A stretch of DNA of 64,000 bases from DASUPK01 sp963747425 (GTDB lineage: Bacteria > Actinomycetota > Thermoleophilia > Solirubrobacterales > 70-9), in the NCBI GenBank assembly GCA_963747425.1, contig CAVVFJ010000008.1, forward strand, positions 248,001-312,000, given 5' to 3'. The first letter of the stretch is position 1. Each line of letters starts with the position of its first letter. Below, one piece after another: positions 8,541 to 16,127 of the stretch. Position numbers and translations under genes: made by a program. Below the pieces are notes generated by a model. It did no database searches. It was given only the letters and a program-made list of their open reading frames with translations, and was not told the DNA's origin.

Positions 8541-9671
8541 ATGGCCCTCGAAATCCTCTTCTGGGTCGCCGCAGGCCTGATCGTCTACGCCCACCTGGGC
8601 TATCCCCTGCTGCTCGCGGCGCTGGTCGCCCTGTTCGGGGAGTCGAGGGGTACCTCCGAGGACGTCGGCGAGCTGCCCCTCGTCACCCTGATCATCCCCG
8701 CCTACGACGAGGAGCAGGTGATCGAGCGCAAGCTCGCGAACGCGCGCGCGCTCGACTATCCGGCGGATCGGCTCGAGATCGTCGTCGCCTCGGACGGCTC
8801 GACAGATCGCACGGCCGAGCTGGCCCGTGCCTCCGGCGCCGACCACGTGCTCGAGCTGCGCCGCGGCGGCAAGGTCGCCGCCCTCAACCAGGCCGCACCG
8901 GTTTCACGGGGGACGATCCTCGCGTTCTCCGACGCCAACAGCTACTGGGAGCCGGACGCGCTCCGCAAGCTCGTCGCGTGCTTCGCCGACGGTCGCGTGG
9001 GCTACGCCTGCGGCCAGGTCCGCTTCGAGGGCGGGGAGGGCGGAAACCAGGAAGGCCTCTACTGGCGCTACGAGATGGCCGTCCGCTCGATGGAGACCCG
9101 CCTGGCGGGCATCACCGCCGGCAACGGCGCGATCTACGCGGTTAGGCGTGAGGCGTACATCGAGCTCGACCCGAGCCGCGGCCAGGACATCGGCTTCCCA
9201 TTCGAGCTCACCAAGCGAGGCTGGCGCGCCGCATACGAGCCGGCCGCGGTAGCCGAGGAGAAGATGGCGCCGACGGTCGAGGGGGAGTTCAAGCGCAAGC
9301 GCCGGATGATGTGGGGGCTCTGGGACGTGATGCTGAAGTGGGGGATGCTCGACCCGCGCGGCTACGGACCGGGCTACGCCCTGGAGATCTACTCGCACCG
9401 CCTGCTCCGCTATCTGACGCCCTGGCTGCACCTGATCGCGTTCGCCGCCAACCTGGCGCTGCTCGGCGACGGCTGGGTATACGTGGCCACGATGGCCGTG
9501 CAGCTCGCGGTGCTGGTCGGGGCCCTGCTCGGGCGCTTCGTCCCCGCCCTCCCGTTCCGGATCGCCTACTACTACGTCACCGTGACCGCCTCGATCGCAG
9601 TGGGACTCTGGGACCGGCTCCGCGCCGGCTCCGTGCCGATCGGCTGGGAGAAGGTGGAGGGCACCCGATGA
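8541..9671 (+). CDS. Membrane-bound family 2 glycosyltransferase (PgaC/hyaluronan synthase-like)
   Basis: 376 aa. An N-terminal transmembrane helix (about residues 2-25) precedes a GT-A domain with LVTLIIPAYDEEQVIERKL, LEIVVASDGSTDRT, a second acidic motif in ILAFSDANSYW and ITAGNGAIYAVRR. A KRKRRMMWG segment sits where processive enzymes have R/QxxRW. Three C-terminal transmembrane helices follow. The layout matches processive or polyprenyl-dependent GT2 enzymes at the inner face of the membrane. The stop TGA overlaps the ATG of the phosphoglycosyl transferase gene (ATGA), so both should be co-translated. Confidence 0.86.
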   Translation: MALEILFWVAAGLIVYAHLGYPLLLAALVALFGESRGTSEDVGELPLVTLIIPAYDEEQVIERKLANARALDYPADRLEIVVASDGSTDRTAELARASGADHVLELRRGGKVAALNQAAPVSRGTILAFSDANSYWEPDALRKLVACFADGRVGYACGQVRFEGGEGGNQEGLYWRYEMAVRSMETRLAGITAGNGAIYAVRREAYIELDPSRGQDIGFPFELTKRGWRAAYEPAAVAEEKMAPTVEGEFKRKRRMMWGLWDVMLKWGMLDPRGYGPGYALEIYSHRLLRYLTPWLHLIAFAANLALLGDGWVYVATMAVQLAVLVGALLGRFVPALPFRIAYYYVTVTASIAVGLWDRLRAGSVPIGWEKVEGTR

Positions 9672-10387
9672 CGGAGACGAACGGACCAAGGCGCGACAAC
9701 GCCCAGCAGCGCCTGGAGATGCCGGGGCAGGTCACCCGGCCGAAGCAGGGCCTGCCCCGGGCGGCAGACCTGGCGATCGCCCTGGCGGGCCTCATCGTCG
9801 TCTCTCCGCTGCTGCTCGTCGCCGCGATCGCGATTCGCCTGGAGTCGCCCGGGCCGGTGTTCTACCGGCAGCGCCGCGTCGGCAGGGACGGGGTCATATT
9901 CGAGCTCTTCAAGCTGCGCACGATGCGCCAGGGGGCGGATCCGGTCGGCGTTGGGACCGCCGTCACCTCCGAGGATCCGAGGGTGACCCGCGTCGGCAGA
10001 GTCCTGCGGCGGTTCTCCCTCGACGAGCTGCCGAACCTGATCAACGTGCTGCGCGGGGAGATGCGAATCGTCGGGCCGAGAGCGACGCTGCCGGCCCAGG
10101 TCGAGCTCTACACGCCTCGTCAGAGGCGCCGGCTTGAGCTCCGCCCCGGGGTGACGGGCTGGGCCCAGATCCACGGGCGAGCGGGAATCCCCTGGGAGGA
10201 GCGAATCGAGCTGGACGTCTGGTACGTCGAGCATCGCTCCCTGCGCCTGGACCTGAAGATCCTGGCGCGCACGCCCGGCGCGCTGCTCGGCGGGGCCGGC
10301 AACGTCGCCGTGGACCCCTACGCGGGCTCGTCCCCCGACTCGCCGCTCAGGAAGGCCGCCGAGCGCGAGGAGGCGGGAGAGCGTTAG
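9668..10387 (+). CDS. Initiating sugar transferase (monotopic phosphoglycosyl transferase, WcaJ/PglC family)
   Basis: 239 aa. This family loads the first sugar-1-phosphate onto undecaprenyl phosphate. Seen in order: a hydrophobic re-entrant helix (LAIALAGLIVVSPLLLVAA), then ESPGPVFYRQRRVGRDG, FELFKLRTM, the catalytic Asp-Glu dyad in RFSLDELPNLINVLRGEM, RIVGPRATLP and the C-terminal LRPGVTGWAQIHGR. The frame is open upstream, but the ATG at 9668 overlaps the preceding stop and begins just before the conserved part. Its stop TAG is immediately followed by an ATG (10388) that opens a 20-codon reading frame. Confidence 0.92.
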   Translation: MTETNGPRRDNAQQRLEMPGQVTRPKQGLPRAADLAIALAGLIVVSPLLLVAAIAIRLESPGPVFYRQRRVGRDGVIFELFKLRTMRQGADPVGVGTAVTSEDPRVTRVGRVLRRFSLDELPNLINVLRGEMRIVGPRATLPAQVELYTPRQRRRLELRPGVTGWAQIHGRAGIPWEERIELDVWYVEHRSLRLDLKILARTPGALLGGAGNVAVDPYAGSSPDSPLRKAAEREEAGER

Positions 10388-10447
10388 ATGGCTGATCCCA
10401 CGACCATGCACGCCTGGATGACACGCATGACCTTGGGATCAACCATC
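10387..10447. repeat. Imperfect inverted repeat between the sugar transferase and acetyltransferase genes
   Basis: The left arm at 10387-10400 (GATGGCTGATCCCA) and the right arm at 10434-10447 (TGGGATCAACCATC) are complementary over 14 bases with one mismatch. A shorter inner pair CATGC/GCATG lies inside. The right arm sits directly upstream of the ATG at 10450 and could hide its ribosome binding region. It could be a terminator-like or attenuator structure, but there is no U tract. Confidence 0.5.
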
Positions 10448-10450
10448 TGA
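10388..10450 (+). CDS. Possible 20-aa leader peptide
   Basis: The reading frame ATG-GCT-GAT to TGA fills the gap exactly. Its ATG follows the previous TAG without a spacer, and its TGA overlaps the next ATG (TGATG). A GCGGGAGAGCG stretch just upstream could serve as a Shine-Dalgarno sequence. The peptide has four Met, one His and one Trp and no recognisable domain. It lies entirely within an inverted repeat whose right arm abuts the next start, so translation of it could open the structure. Chance cannot be excluded for so short a frame. Confidence 0.3.
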   Translation: MADPTTMHAWMTRMTLGSTI

Positions 10451-10995
10451 TGGCTCGGGGCATCTCGCTGAGGGACTTCCGCCCGGAGGACGCCTCCGCG
10501 GTGCACCGCTGGTTCAACTCCCCCGCCGCGACGGCCAACCTGCTCGAGCACCGCGACCAGTTCGGCGAGGAGGACGCCAGGCGCTGGGTGGAGCGGGCGA
10601 TCGAGCAGTCCCGGGACCCCGACGCCGAGGACCGCAAGTGGGCGGTCGAGGTGGAGGGGATCGACGAGCCGGTTGGCTACACGGCCCTCTACGGGCTGAA
10701 CCGCCAGACCGCCCCGGAGCTAGGGGCGATCATGGGAGACGAGCGGGTCCGAGGCCGGGGCGTGGGTCGCGAGGCGGAGCGGCTCACCAACCTGAAGGCG
10801 TTCGAGGAGTTCGGGGCCCACAAGGTCTACGGCCGGATCCCCGCGACCAACGAGGCCGCGAAGAAGGCGGTCATCTACAACGGCTGGAAGCAGGAGGGCG
10901 TGCTGCGGAGGCAGGTCCGCCATGGGGACGAGCTGGTCGACGTCGAGCTCTGGGGCGGGTTTCGCGAGGACCTGCCGGAGCCGCCCGAAGAGTGA
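10450..10995 (+). CDS. GNAT acetyltransferase (RimJ/RimL type)
   Basis: 181 aa. Begins ISLRDFRPEDASAVHRWFN, the usual beta1-alpha1 start of RimJ/RimL-like GNAT enzymes. The acetyl-CoA loop is seen as VRGRGVGREAERLTNL (R/Q-x-x-G-x-G/A), followed by the typical KVYGRIPATNEAAKKAVIYNGWKQEGVLRR end. In glycan clusters such enzymes often acetylate an amino-sugar nucleotide, so a sugar N-acetyltransferase role is inferred. The stop overlaps the GTG of the next gene (GTGA), so the pair is translationally coupled. Confidence 0.85.
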   Translation: MARGISLRDFRPEDASAVHRWFNSPAATANLLEHRDQFGEEDARRWVERAIEQSRDPDAEDRKWAVEVEGIDEPVGYTALYGLNRQTAPELGAIMGDERVRGRGVGREAERLTNLKAFEEFGAHKVYGRIPATNEAAKKAVIYNGWKQEGVLRRQVRHGDELVDVELWGGFREDLPEPPEE

Positions 10996-11915
10996 AGGCG
11001 CGGCTGATCGCGGACGGCGGCACAGCCGCGTCCGCCGAGGCGGAGTTCTTCCGCTCGCCGGCGTTCCTCGAGGCCGAGGGGGTCACCCACACGATCGAGA
11101 TCGAGTCAGAGATCCCGCTTCGCCTGCCCGTGGTCGTTCGCACGATCGAGGGGAGCGAGCTGATCGACGCGATCTCGCCCTACGGGTACCCGGGAGCCTC
11201 AGGGCAGCCCGAGAGCCCGATCGAGCCGAGCGAGATCGACTGGTCGGATACCGGGCTGGTCAGCGTCTTCCTCCGCGGCCGGATCGGCGAGTGGGCGCCC
11301 CTGACCGGCGGCACGGTCCGGAACCACGTCCACGTAGCCGACGGCGACGCCGGGATCCGGAAGCGCCTGCGCGAGCAGATCAGGCGCAACGAGCGCCGCG
11401 GCTGGAAGATCCAGGCGATCCCGGGGCCCGAGGCGGGCGACGATGCCCGCGCCGCCTTCGAGCGAGCCTATGCGGAGACGATGGCGCGCACCGGTGCGGC
11501 GGAGCGCTACCTCTACCCGAGCGAGTATTTCCGGACGCTCCTCCGCAGCGAGAGAAGCTGGCTCGTGATCGCCGCCCGCGACGATCAGTCGGAGGGACTC
11601 GCCGGCGCGATCGCGGCGGCGAGCGACGGCTACCTCCATTACTACCTGGGCGGCACGGCCGACGAGGCGCTCGGCGACTCACCGATGAAGAACCTGTTCG
11701 CCGCGATGATCTCCCTCGGCGGCGAGCTGGGCCTGCCGGTGAATCTGGGCGGCGGGCTCTCCTCCGGGGACTCCCTGGACTCCTTCAAGCGGGGATTCGC
11801 GACCGGGGAGGAACCCTTCCGGACCCACGAGCTGGTCTGCGATCCCGGCGCCTACGAGAGGCTCGCAGCCCGGGCGGCCCCGGCCCCCGAGGGATTCTTC
11901 CCGGCCTACCGCTGA
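10992..11915 (+). CDS. FemAB/GNAT-like acyltransferase
   Basis: 307 aa from a GTG at 10992 that overlaps the previous stop; the open frame extends further upstream only as a shadow of the acetyltransferase gene. The N-terminal half has SPYGYPGASGQP and LRGRIGEWAPL. The second half has IRKRLREQIRRNERRGWKIQ, AYAETMARTGAAERYLYP and LHYYLGGTADEAL, which is the pattern of FemAB-like double-GNAT proteins that add amino acids or acyl groups to wall or exopolysaccharide precursors. It ends the plus-strand operon and is followed by a repeat hairpin and a strong terminator. Confidence 0.75.
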   Translation: MKARLIADGGTAASAEAEFFRSPAFLEAEGVTHTIEIESEIPLRLPVVVRTIEGSELIDAISPYGYPGASGQPESPIEPSEIDWSDTGLVSVFLRGRIGEWAPLTGGTVRNHVHVADGDAGIRKRLREQIRRNERRGWKIQAIPGPEAGDDARAAFERAYAETMARTGAAERYLYPSEYFRTLLRSERSWLVIAARDDQSEGLAGAIAAASDGYLHYYLGGTADEALGDSPMKNLFAAMISLGGELGLPVNLGGGLSSGDSLDSFKRGFATGEEPFRTHELVCDPGAYERLAARAAPAPEGFFPAYR

Positions 11916-11957
11916 ACGCTTCGCCATCAACGGCGGCCACAAACACCGCCGCCGAAT
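11916..11957 (+). repeat. Post-stop element with CACAAACACC loop (copy 1)
   Basis: Immediately after the TGA: ACGCTTCGCCATCA, then CGGCGGCCACAAACACCG and CCGCCGAAT. Arms GGCGG and CCGCC enclose the loop. A near-identical copy is present in the opposite orientation at 28578-28619, again directly after a stop codon, and a third copy with a different stem is at 61575-61604. Confidence 0.65.
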
Positions 11958-11961
11958 AGAT

Positions 11962-11988
11962 CGGATAACGGCCTGCGGCCGTTATCCG
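11962..11988. terminator. Strong bidirectional hairpin terminator
   Basis: A perfect 12-bp stem CGGATAACGGCC / GGCCGTTATCCG with a TGC loop lies between two convergent genes and overlaps the stop codon of the minus-strand DUF3105 gene. There is no T tract, as is usual for high-GC actinobacterial terminators. Confidence 0.85.
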
Positions 11989-12755
11989 AGATGGATCGGG
12001 ATGCCCTGCTCGGGGCCGTTGCCCCGGTAGGTGTCGCGGAAGTTCCGGATCACGTCGAGGACGACCGGGCTGAAGTTGGGACAGACCACCTCGTTGGTCC
12101 AGGCGGTGACCGCGACGTCATAGGGCATGTCGGGGTCGGGGAAGAGCAGCATCCCGTCGGGATCGTCGTCGAAGACGCCCTTCAGGGCCAGCTGCTCGTT
12201 CTCGGGCAGGCTGGGCTTGTAGTGGATCTCGATCCGCCCGTGCTCCATGGCGTGCACCTCGTTGCGGATGTTGGTCGGCGTGCTCGTGTCGCTCGTGATC
12301 GGCGTCTTGTAGGCCCCGTCGTCGATCGGCACCGGGTTGTGGTTGCCCGAGGTCGGGGGAACCGTCCCGTAGTGGACGGGAGTCGAGTTGGGCACGTGGG
12401 TGTTGCCCTCGTTGGGGAGGTCCAGCTTGACCTCGCAGCCCGCCTTCTCGGCGGAGATGGCCAGGTCCGCGAACTGGATCGGCGGCGGTGCGGTTCCCGC
12501 GCGGCAATCGGGGTCGAGGTCCCTGAAGGTCCCGCCGGAGTTCTTGATGTGGGCGTTGTCGCAGGCGTTTGTCCCGCCGCCTCCGCCGCCTCCACTCGCG
12601 ATCACCGCCACCAGTCCCGCCAGGACGGCCAGGGCGAGCACCCCGGCCACCACGTAGCCGGCGAGCAGCCGCCTGCGGCCGCCCGACTGCGCCGCGCGCT
12701 CGGCGGCGAGCCGCTGCGCGCGCAGTCGCTCCTTCTCTTCCTTTCGGCTGGCCAT
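11982..12755 (-). CDS. DUF3105 domain membrane-anchored protein
   Basis: 257 aa. A highly charged cytoplasmic N-terminus (EEKERLRAQRLAAERAAQ) is followed by one transmembrane helix (about residues 29-53), a poly-Gly linker and an exported domain. The exported domain matches DUF3105 in NTHVPNSTPVHYGTVPPTSG, HAMEHGRIEIHY and VVCPNFS. Conserved His residues (HYGTVPPTSGNH, HAMEHG) suggest metal binding, but no function is established for the family. The stop lies inside the shared terminator stem. The next gene upstream on the same strand is an alpha/beta hydrolase 29 bases away. Confidence 0.82.
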   Translation of the reverse strand: MASRKEEKERLRAQRLAAERAAQSGGRRRLLAGYVVAGVLALAVLAGLVAVIASGGGGGGGTNACDNAHIKNSGGTFRDLDPDCRAGTAPPPIQFADLAISAEKAGCEVKLDLPNEGNTHVPNSTPVHYGTVPPTSGNHNPVPIDDGAYKTPITSDTSTPTNIRNEVHAMEHGRIEIHYKPSLPENEQLALKGVFDDDPDGMLLFPDPDMPYDVAVTAWTNEVVCPNFSPVVLDVIRNFRDTYRGNGPEQGIPIHLG

Positions 12756-12784
12756 ACGAGGGCGAAGAGGCTAGCGGAGGCGGT

Positions 12785-13612
12785 TCAAGCCTCGCTTAGC
12801 GCGGTCTCCGGCGTACGGGTGACCCCCCAGACCTCATCGAGGAACTTGGCCAGCTCGACATCCAGCCTGTTGGGGGAGATCCGCCACTCGAGGATCGAGG
12901 TGGCCTCGATCAACCGGGCGTTCGGGAGCTCCTCGGCCAGCATCCCGGAATCGGAGAACGGGTGCAGCGGGTCGGCGCGGTGGCCGATCACCAGGGCCGG
13001 CTGCTTCATCTCCACCCGGAACTGGTGATGGGGAGCGGATGACCCCAGGAACAGGCCCTCCAGGATGGCCGAGGATGGCGCCGGGTCCTGCCGGAGGAGA
13101 TCGAGGCCGGCATCCACCAGGGGATTGGTCCGAGGGATCCTCCGGGCCGCGGACGCGAGCCTCCTCAGCACGGGCTCGCCGAGGCGGAGGCCGATCATGA
13201 TCGGGGTGAAGATCACGGCGGCAGCGAGCAGGGCGTTGTCCAGGACGGGCATCTCGACCATCATTCCCCGCACCCTGTCGGGGGACAGATAGGCCAGCTC
13301 GAGCGTGGTGTTGGCGCCCAGCGAGGTACCGCCGACCACGGCCCGGTCGAGCTCCAGGTGGTCCATCAGCGCCTCCACCTGGCGGGCGAAGAACGTCATC
13401 GAGTAGTGGGACATCTGCGCAGGGCGATCCGATCGGCCATGGCCGAGCAGGTCCACCGCGATCACCCGATTGCCGATCTCCGCCATCTCCGGCCCCAGCC
13501 GCTCGAACATCCGGCGGTTCATCAGCAGGCCGTGGATCAGGATGAGCGGCCGATCCCCCTCGCCGTACTCGTCATAGGAGATCCGGTGACCGTTGTAGTC
13601 GAACTCGGGCAT
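12785..13612 (-). CDS. Alpha/beta hydrolase
   Basis: 275 aa. Features of the fold in order: YGEGDRPLILIHGLLMN with the oxyanion HG motif (about residues 27-28), VIAVDLLGHGRSDRP, the nucleophile elbow in VVGGTSLGANTTLEL (G-T-S-L-G), and near the end HRADPLHPFSDSG, which carries a candidate Asp and His. It resembles small esterases and haloperoxidase-like hydrolases. The substrate is unknown. It has a free-standing start at 13612 and lies 27 bases from the metF stop. Confidence 0.85.
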   Translation of the reverse strand: MPEFDYNGHRISYDEYGEGDRPLILIHGLLMNRRMFERLGPEMAEIGNRVIAVDLLGHGRSDRPAQMSHYSMTFFARQVEALMDHLELDRAVVGGTSLGANTTLELAYLSPDRVRGMMVEMPVLDNALLAAAVIFTPIMIGLRLGEPVLRRLASAARRIPRTNPLVDAGLDLLRQDPAPSSAILEGLFLGSSAPHHQFRVEMKQPALVIGHRADPLHPFSDSGMLAEELPNARLIEATSILEWRISPNRLDVELAKFLDEVWGVTRTPETALSEA

Positions 13613-13639
13613 CTGGGCGCGAGGGAGTCTAGGCGGGGC

Positions 13640-14551
13640 TCAGGTTGCCCCGGCTGCCGCGGGCTCTCGCTCCTCCCACGGCTTGGAGGCGTGGAGCGCG
13701 CCCAGGATCGCGCGGGCCGCCGGCCAGCGGTTGAGCGCGTAGAGGTGGATTCCAGGTGCGCCGCGGCGCAGCAGATCGGCGCATTGCTGCGTCGCATAGG
13801 CCACGCCGAGCTCGAACTCGGCGCGCTCGTCGCCCTCGAGCGCCTCCATGGCGGATGCCAGCGGCGCCGGGATGCTCGCTTCGCAGAGCTCGGAGATCCT
13901 GGCGATCTGCTTGAAGCCGGTCATCGGCATGACGCCCGGGATGATCGGGACGTCGATGCCGGCGGCGCGGGCGGCCGGGACGAAGTCGAAGTAGAGGCGA
14001 TTGTCGAAGAAGAGCTGGGTGATCAGGAAGCTCGCGCCGTTCTGGACCTTGGTCTTCAGGTAGGCGAGGTCGGCCTCCAGGCTCGGTGCCTCGGGGTGGA
14101 CCTCCGGGAAGCAGGCCCCAGCGATGGCGATGTCGGGGTGTGTCTCGCGGATCAGCGCGGCGAGCTCCGCCGAGCTCCCGAGGCCGCCCTCCGGCTGCAC
14201 GAAGTCCTTCTTCCCGCGCGGCGGGTCGCCGCGCAGCGCCAGGATGTTCTCGATCCCGGCATCCGCAATCCGATCGATGATCTCCCGCAGGCTCTCGGTG
14301 GTCTCCCCGACGCAGCTCAGGTGGGCCATCGCCTCCGATCCGTATTCGTCGCGGATCGCTCGGGTGGTCTCGAGGGTGCCTTCCCGAGTCGCGCCCCCGG
14401 CTCCATAGGTGACCGAGAAGAAGTGCGGGTCGAGCTTGCGGAGGACCTCCACGGTCTCGAACAGCACCTGGCGGCCCTCGTCGGTCTTGGGCGGGAAGAA
14501 CTCGACCGAGAAGACCGGCCGCGTCGAGGCGAGCATTTCGTCGATGCGCAT
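13640..14551 (-). CDS. metF: 5,10-methylenetetrahydrofolate reductase
   Basis: About 303 aa. The enzyme reduces methylene-THF to methyl-THF with FAD for methionine synthesis. Family marks: RPVFSVEFFPPKT at the N-terminus (catalytic Glu), FFSVTYGAGGATRE, HLSCVGET, ILALRGDPPRG, FLITQLFFDN and PIIPGVMPMTGFKQI. The frame is open to 14602, but that would overlap the divergent gene. The ATG at 14551 (MRIDEMLASTRP) gives the usual bacterial length and is preferred. About 40 bases separate it from the divergent TIR-like gene. Confidence 0.95.
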   Translation of the reverse strand: MRIDEMLASTRPVFSVEFFPPKTDEGRQVLFETVEVLRKLDPHFFSVTYGAGGATREGTLETTRAIRDEYGSEAMAHLSCVGETTESLREIIDRIADAGIENILALRGDPPRGKKDFVQPEGGLGSSAELAALIRETHPDIAIAGACFPEVHPEAPSLEADLAYLKTKVQNGASFLITQLFFDNRLYFDFVPAARAAGIDVPIIPGVMPMTGFKQIARISELCEASIPAPLASAMEALEGDERAEFELGVAYATQQCADLLRRGAPGIHLYALNRWPAARAILGALHASKPWEEREPAAAGAT

Positions 14552-14590
14552 TTCCGCAAGGGTATTGGCAGGCACGTAGGATCGAGGCAG

Positions 14591-15229
14591 ATGGCTTTTC
14601 ATGTGGAGATCAAGGACGGCCTAAATCGTGCCAGGGAGTTCAATCTGGACGCAGGGAAGCTGCGCGCGACGGTTCTCGAGCCCTGGGTTCGTGGGCGCGT
14701 GATCGAGCTGGCCGATCGCGAGTGGGAGCCTCGTGGCTCGACGCTTCAGATCTTGGAGGGACCGGAGCTCGTCAACGTGGACCTCTCCATGGGGCGGGGC
14801 TGGTCGACCGCCGAGAAGACGGGCGAGAACGTCACTCGCCGGCTGATCGATGAGGCCTCGACGCCGTCAAAGCCGATCGTGGCGATCCTCGCTGAGGGCG
14901 AGGCGGCTCAGGTCCAGGTCGGCGGCATGCTCCAGCGGCTCGAGCTGGAGACGACGCCTTGGGCGGAGCTGCGCGCGCAGATCCTGAGCCCACCGGCGAC
15001 GCTCTCCGGGCCGGGCTACGCCGCAGTGCTCGCCACCGACGCCGCCGACCCGCCCCCCTCCTGGCTCTTCGACGCGGGGTTGGCGCGCGGAGCCCTAGGC
15101 CGGCGCGCCGTGGTTGCCCAGCTCGGTGACGCGTCCATTCCCGCTCAGTTCGCGGGGGTTGATGTCATGCGCCTCGTGCCGGACGACGAGGCGTCGCTAC
15201 GGGCCTTGGAGAACCGGCTCAGCGGCTGA
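14591..15229 (+). CDS. Small protein with divergent TIR-like (predicted nucleotide-binding) C-terminal domain
   Basis: 212 aa. The open frame extends far upstream only as an antisense shadow of metF; the ATG at 14591 (MAFHVEIKDGLNRAREFNL) is the plausible start. The N-terminal 90 residues match nothing I recognise. From about residue 95 the order PIVAILAEGEAAQVQVGGML, YAAVLATDAAD, WLFDAGLARGALGRRAVVAQ and IPAQFAGVDVMRL follows the strand/helix pattern of PF10137-type TIR-like domains (VFVVHG, VVLLTPDD, FELGYFIGRLGR, LPSDLxGV). The family's catalytic Glu in FELG appears as Asp (FDAG). The assignment is by eye and uncertain. It is divergent from metF and followed by a hairpin terminator. Confidence 0.55.
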   Translation: MAFHVEIKDGLNRAREFNLDAGKLRATVLEPWVRGRVIELADREWEPRGSTLQILEGPELVNVDLSMGRGWSTAEKTGENVTRRLIDEASTPSKPIVAILAEGEAAQVQVGGMLQRLELETTPWAELRAQILSPPATLSGPGYAAVLATDAADPPPSWLFDAGLARGALGRRAVVAQLGDASIPAQFAGVDVMRLVPDDEASLRALENRLSG

Positions 15230-15244
15230 CGGCTTCGCCGTCAG
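15226..15244. terminator. Hairpin overlapping the stop codon
   Basis: A perfect 8-bp stem CTGACGGC / GCCGTCAG with a TTC loop overlaps the TGA at 15227-15229. Further stems follow before the convergent stop at 15309 (CCACCC/GGGTGG and AGCGGC/GCCGCT), so transcription from both sides probably ends here. The ACGGCTTCGCC segment is shared with the post-stop elements at 11916, 28578 and 59083. Confidence 0.75.
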
Positions 15245-15308
15245 GGCGCGGCTGCAAGCGGCCGCCCCACCCCTAAGTAAACGGGTGGAGCGGCCTGGCA
15301 GCCGCTGA

Positions 15309-16013
15309 TCAGACCTTCGCCGCGACCCGCTTGACGATGCTGGGCTTCGAGAACTTCACCTCGGTGCCGCGGGCTACCGCAATCACTGGGGTGTTGGAGA
15401 TCTCGATCGCGTAGCCGGCCCGGGCGCTCAGGTTCACGTGGCCCTTGGGCGATGCCGGCGAGGACCCGACGACGATCAGGTCGGCCTCGGTGTGACGCTC
15501 GACGATGTCCACGCCGAGCGCGCCGGCGAGGCTCTTCGCGGTCTCGATCGCGCTCCGGTCGCCGTCGTCCTCGACCAGCACGCCGACGCTCTTGATCTCG
15601 TGGTCGCCGTTCCGGTAGCCGGCTGGTGCGATCGCAACGGCGGTCGGGCCGCCGGTCAGCATCCGCTGTGCGGAGGTGCCCGGCATCACCGCGCCCTCGG
15701 CGGTCCGATAGTCGGAGCCGAAGACGATCAGCTCGGCCTTTTCGCTCTCGGCCAGCTCCCAGAGACCGGCGCCGGTCGAGGCATGGACGATCACGTGCTG
15801 CGCGATCTTCTCGTCACCGAGTGCCTCGGCGCCGGCGACGAGCAGATCCTTGGCCTCCTTCTCCTCCAGTGCCTCACGGGCCTGGTCGGGCTGCTGGGTG
15901 TGACGCACGTAGGCGAGCGAGACCTCGCCGCCGAGGTCGGTGAGCTGACGGCCCAGGGCGAGCGCGTCACGGTCGTTGTCGGTGCCGTCGTAGGAAACGA
16001 TGATCTTGGCCAT
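15309..16013 (-). CDS. Universal stress protein (UspA family)
   Basis: 234 aa. Starts MAKIIVSYDGTDNDRDAL, the classic UspA beginning. A second half resembles a degenerate Usp domain (SVGVLVEDDGDRSAIETAKS and ADLIVVGSSPASPKGHVNLS). The first half has LIVFGSDYRTAEGAVMPGTS, a weak form of the G-x2-G-x9-G-S/T ATP loop. ATG 16013 is chosen over an upstream in-frame ATG at 16064 because AGGAG lies at a good distance upstream. It is transcribed away from a LysR regulator gene, and a palindrome between them is a likely control site. Confidence 0.85.
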   Translation of the reverse strand: MAKIIVSYDGTDNDRDALALGRQLTDLGGEVSLAYVRHTQQPDQAREALEEKEAKDLLVAGAEALGDEKIAQHVIVHASTGAGLWELAESEKAELIVFGSDYRTAEGAVMPGTSAQRMLTGGPTAVAIAPAGYRNGDHEIKSVGVLVEDDGDRSAIETAKSLAGALGVDIVERHTEADLIVVGSSPASPKGHVNLSARAGYAIEISNTPVIAVARGTEVKFSKPSIVKRVAAKV

Positions 16014-16112
16014 TTGAGTTCTCCTGTTCGAAGATTGGGTTGCGACTCCGAAGTTCGACCGCATGATGCTCTCCTCCTTCCATTAGCACAAGTACTTCTT
16101 GTTATCTCTAGA

Positions 16113-16127
16113 ATTAGCATTGCTAAT
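16113..16127. promoter_or_regulatory. Perfect 15-bp palindrome, probable LysR operator
   Basis: ATTAGCATTGCTAAT is a perfect inverted repeat around the T at 16120 and contains the T-N11-A pattern of LysR-type boxes. It overlaps the ATG of the LysR gene (16126-16128). A related half site CATTAGCA lies about 30 bases upstream at 16081-16088. The position allows autorepression and control of the divergent stress gene. Confidence 0.65.

Noticed and set aside
13358..14590. Long upstream extension of the TIR-like gene frame
   Set aside because: It runs antisense through metF and an alpha/beta hydrolase. The plausible protein begins at the ATG at 14591.
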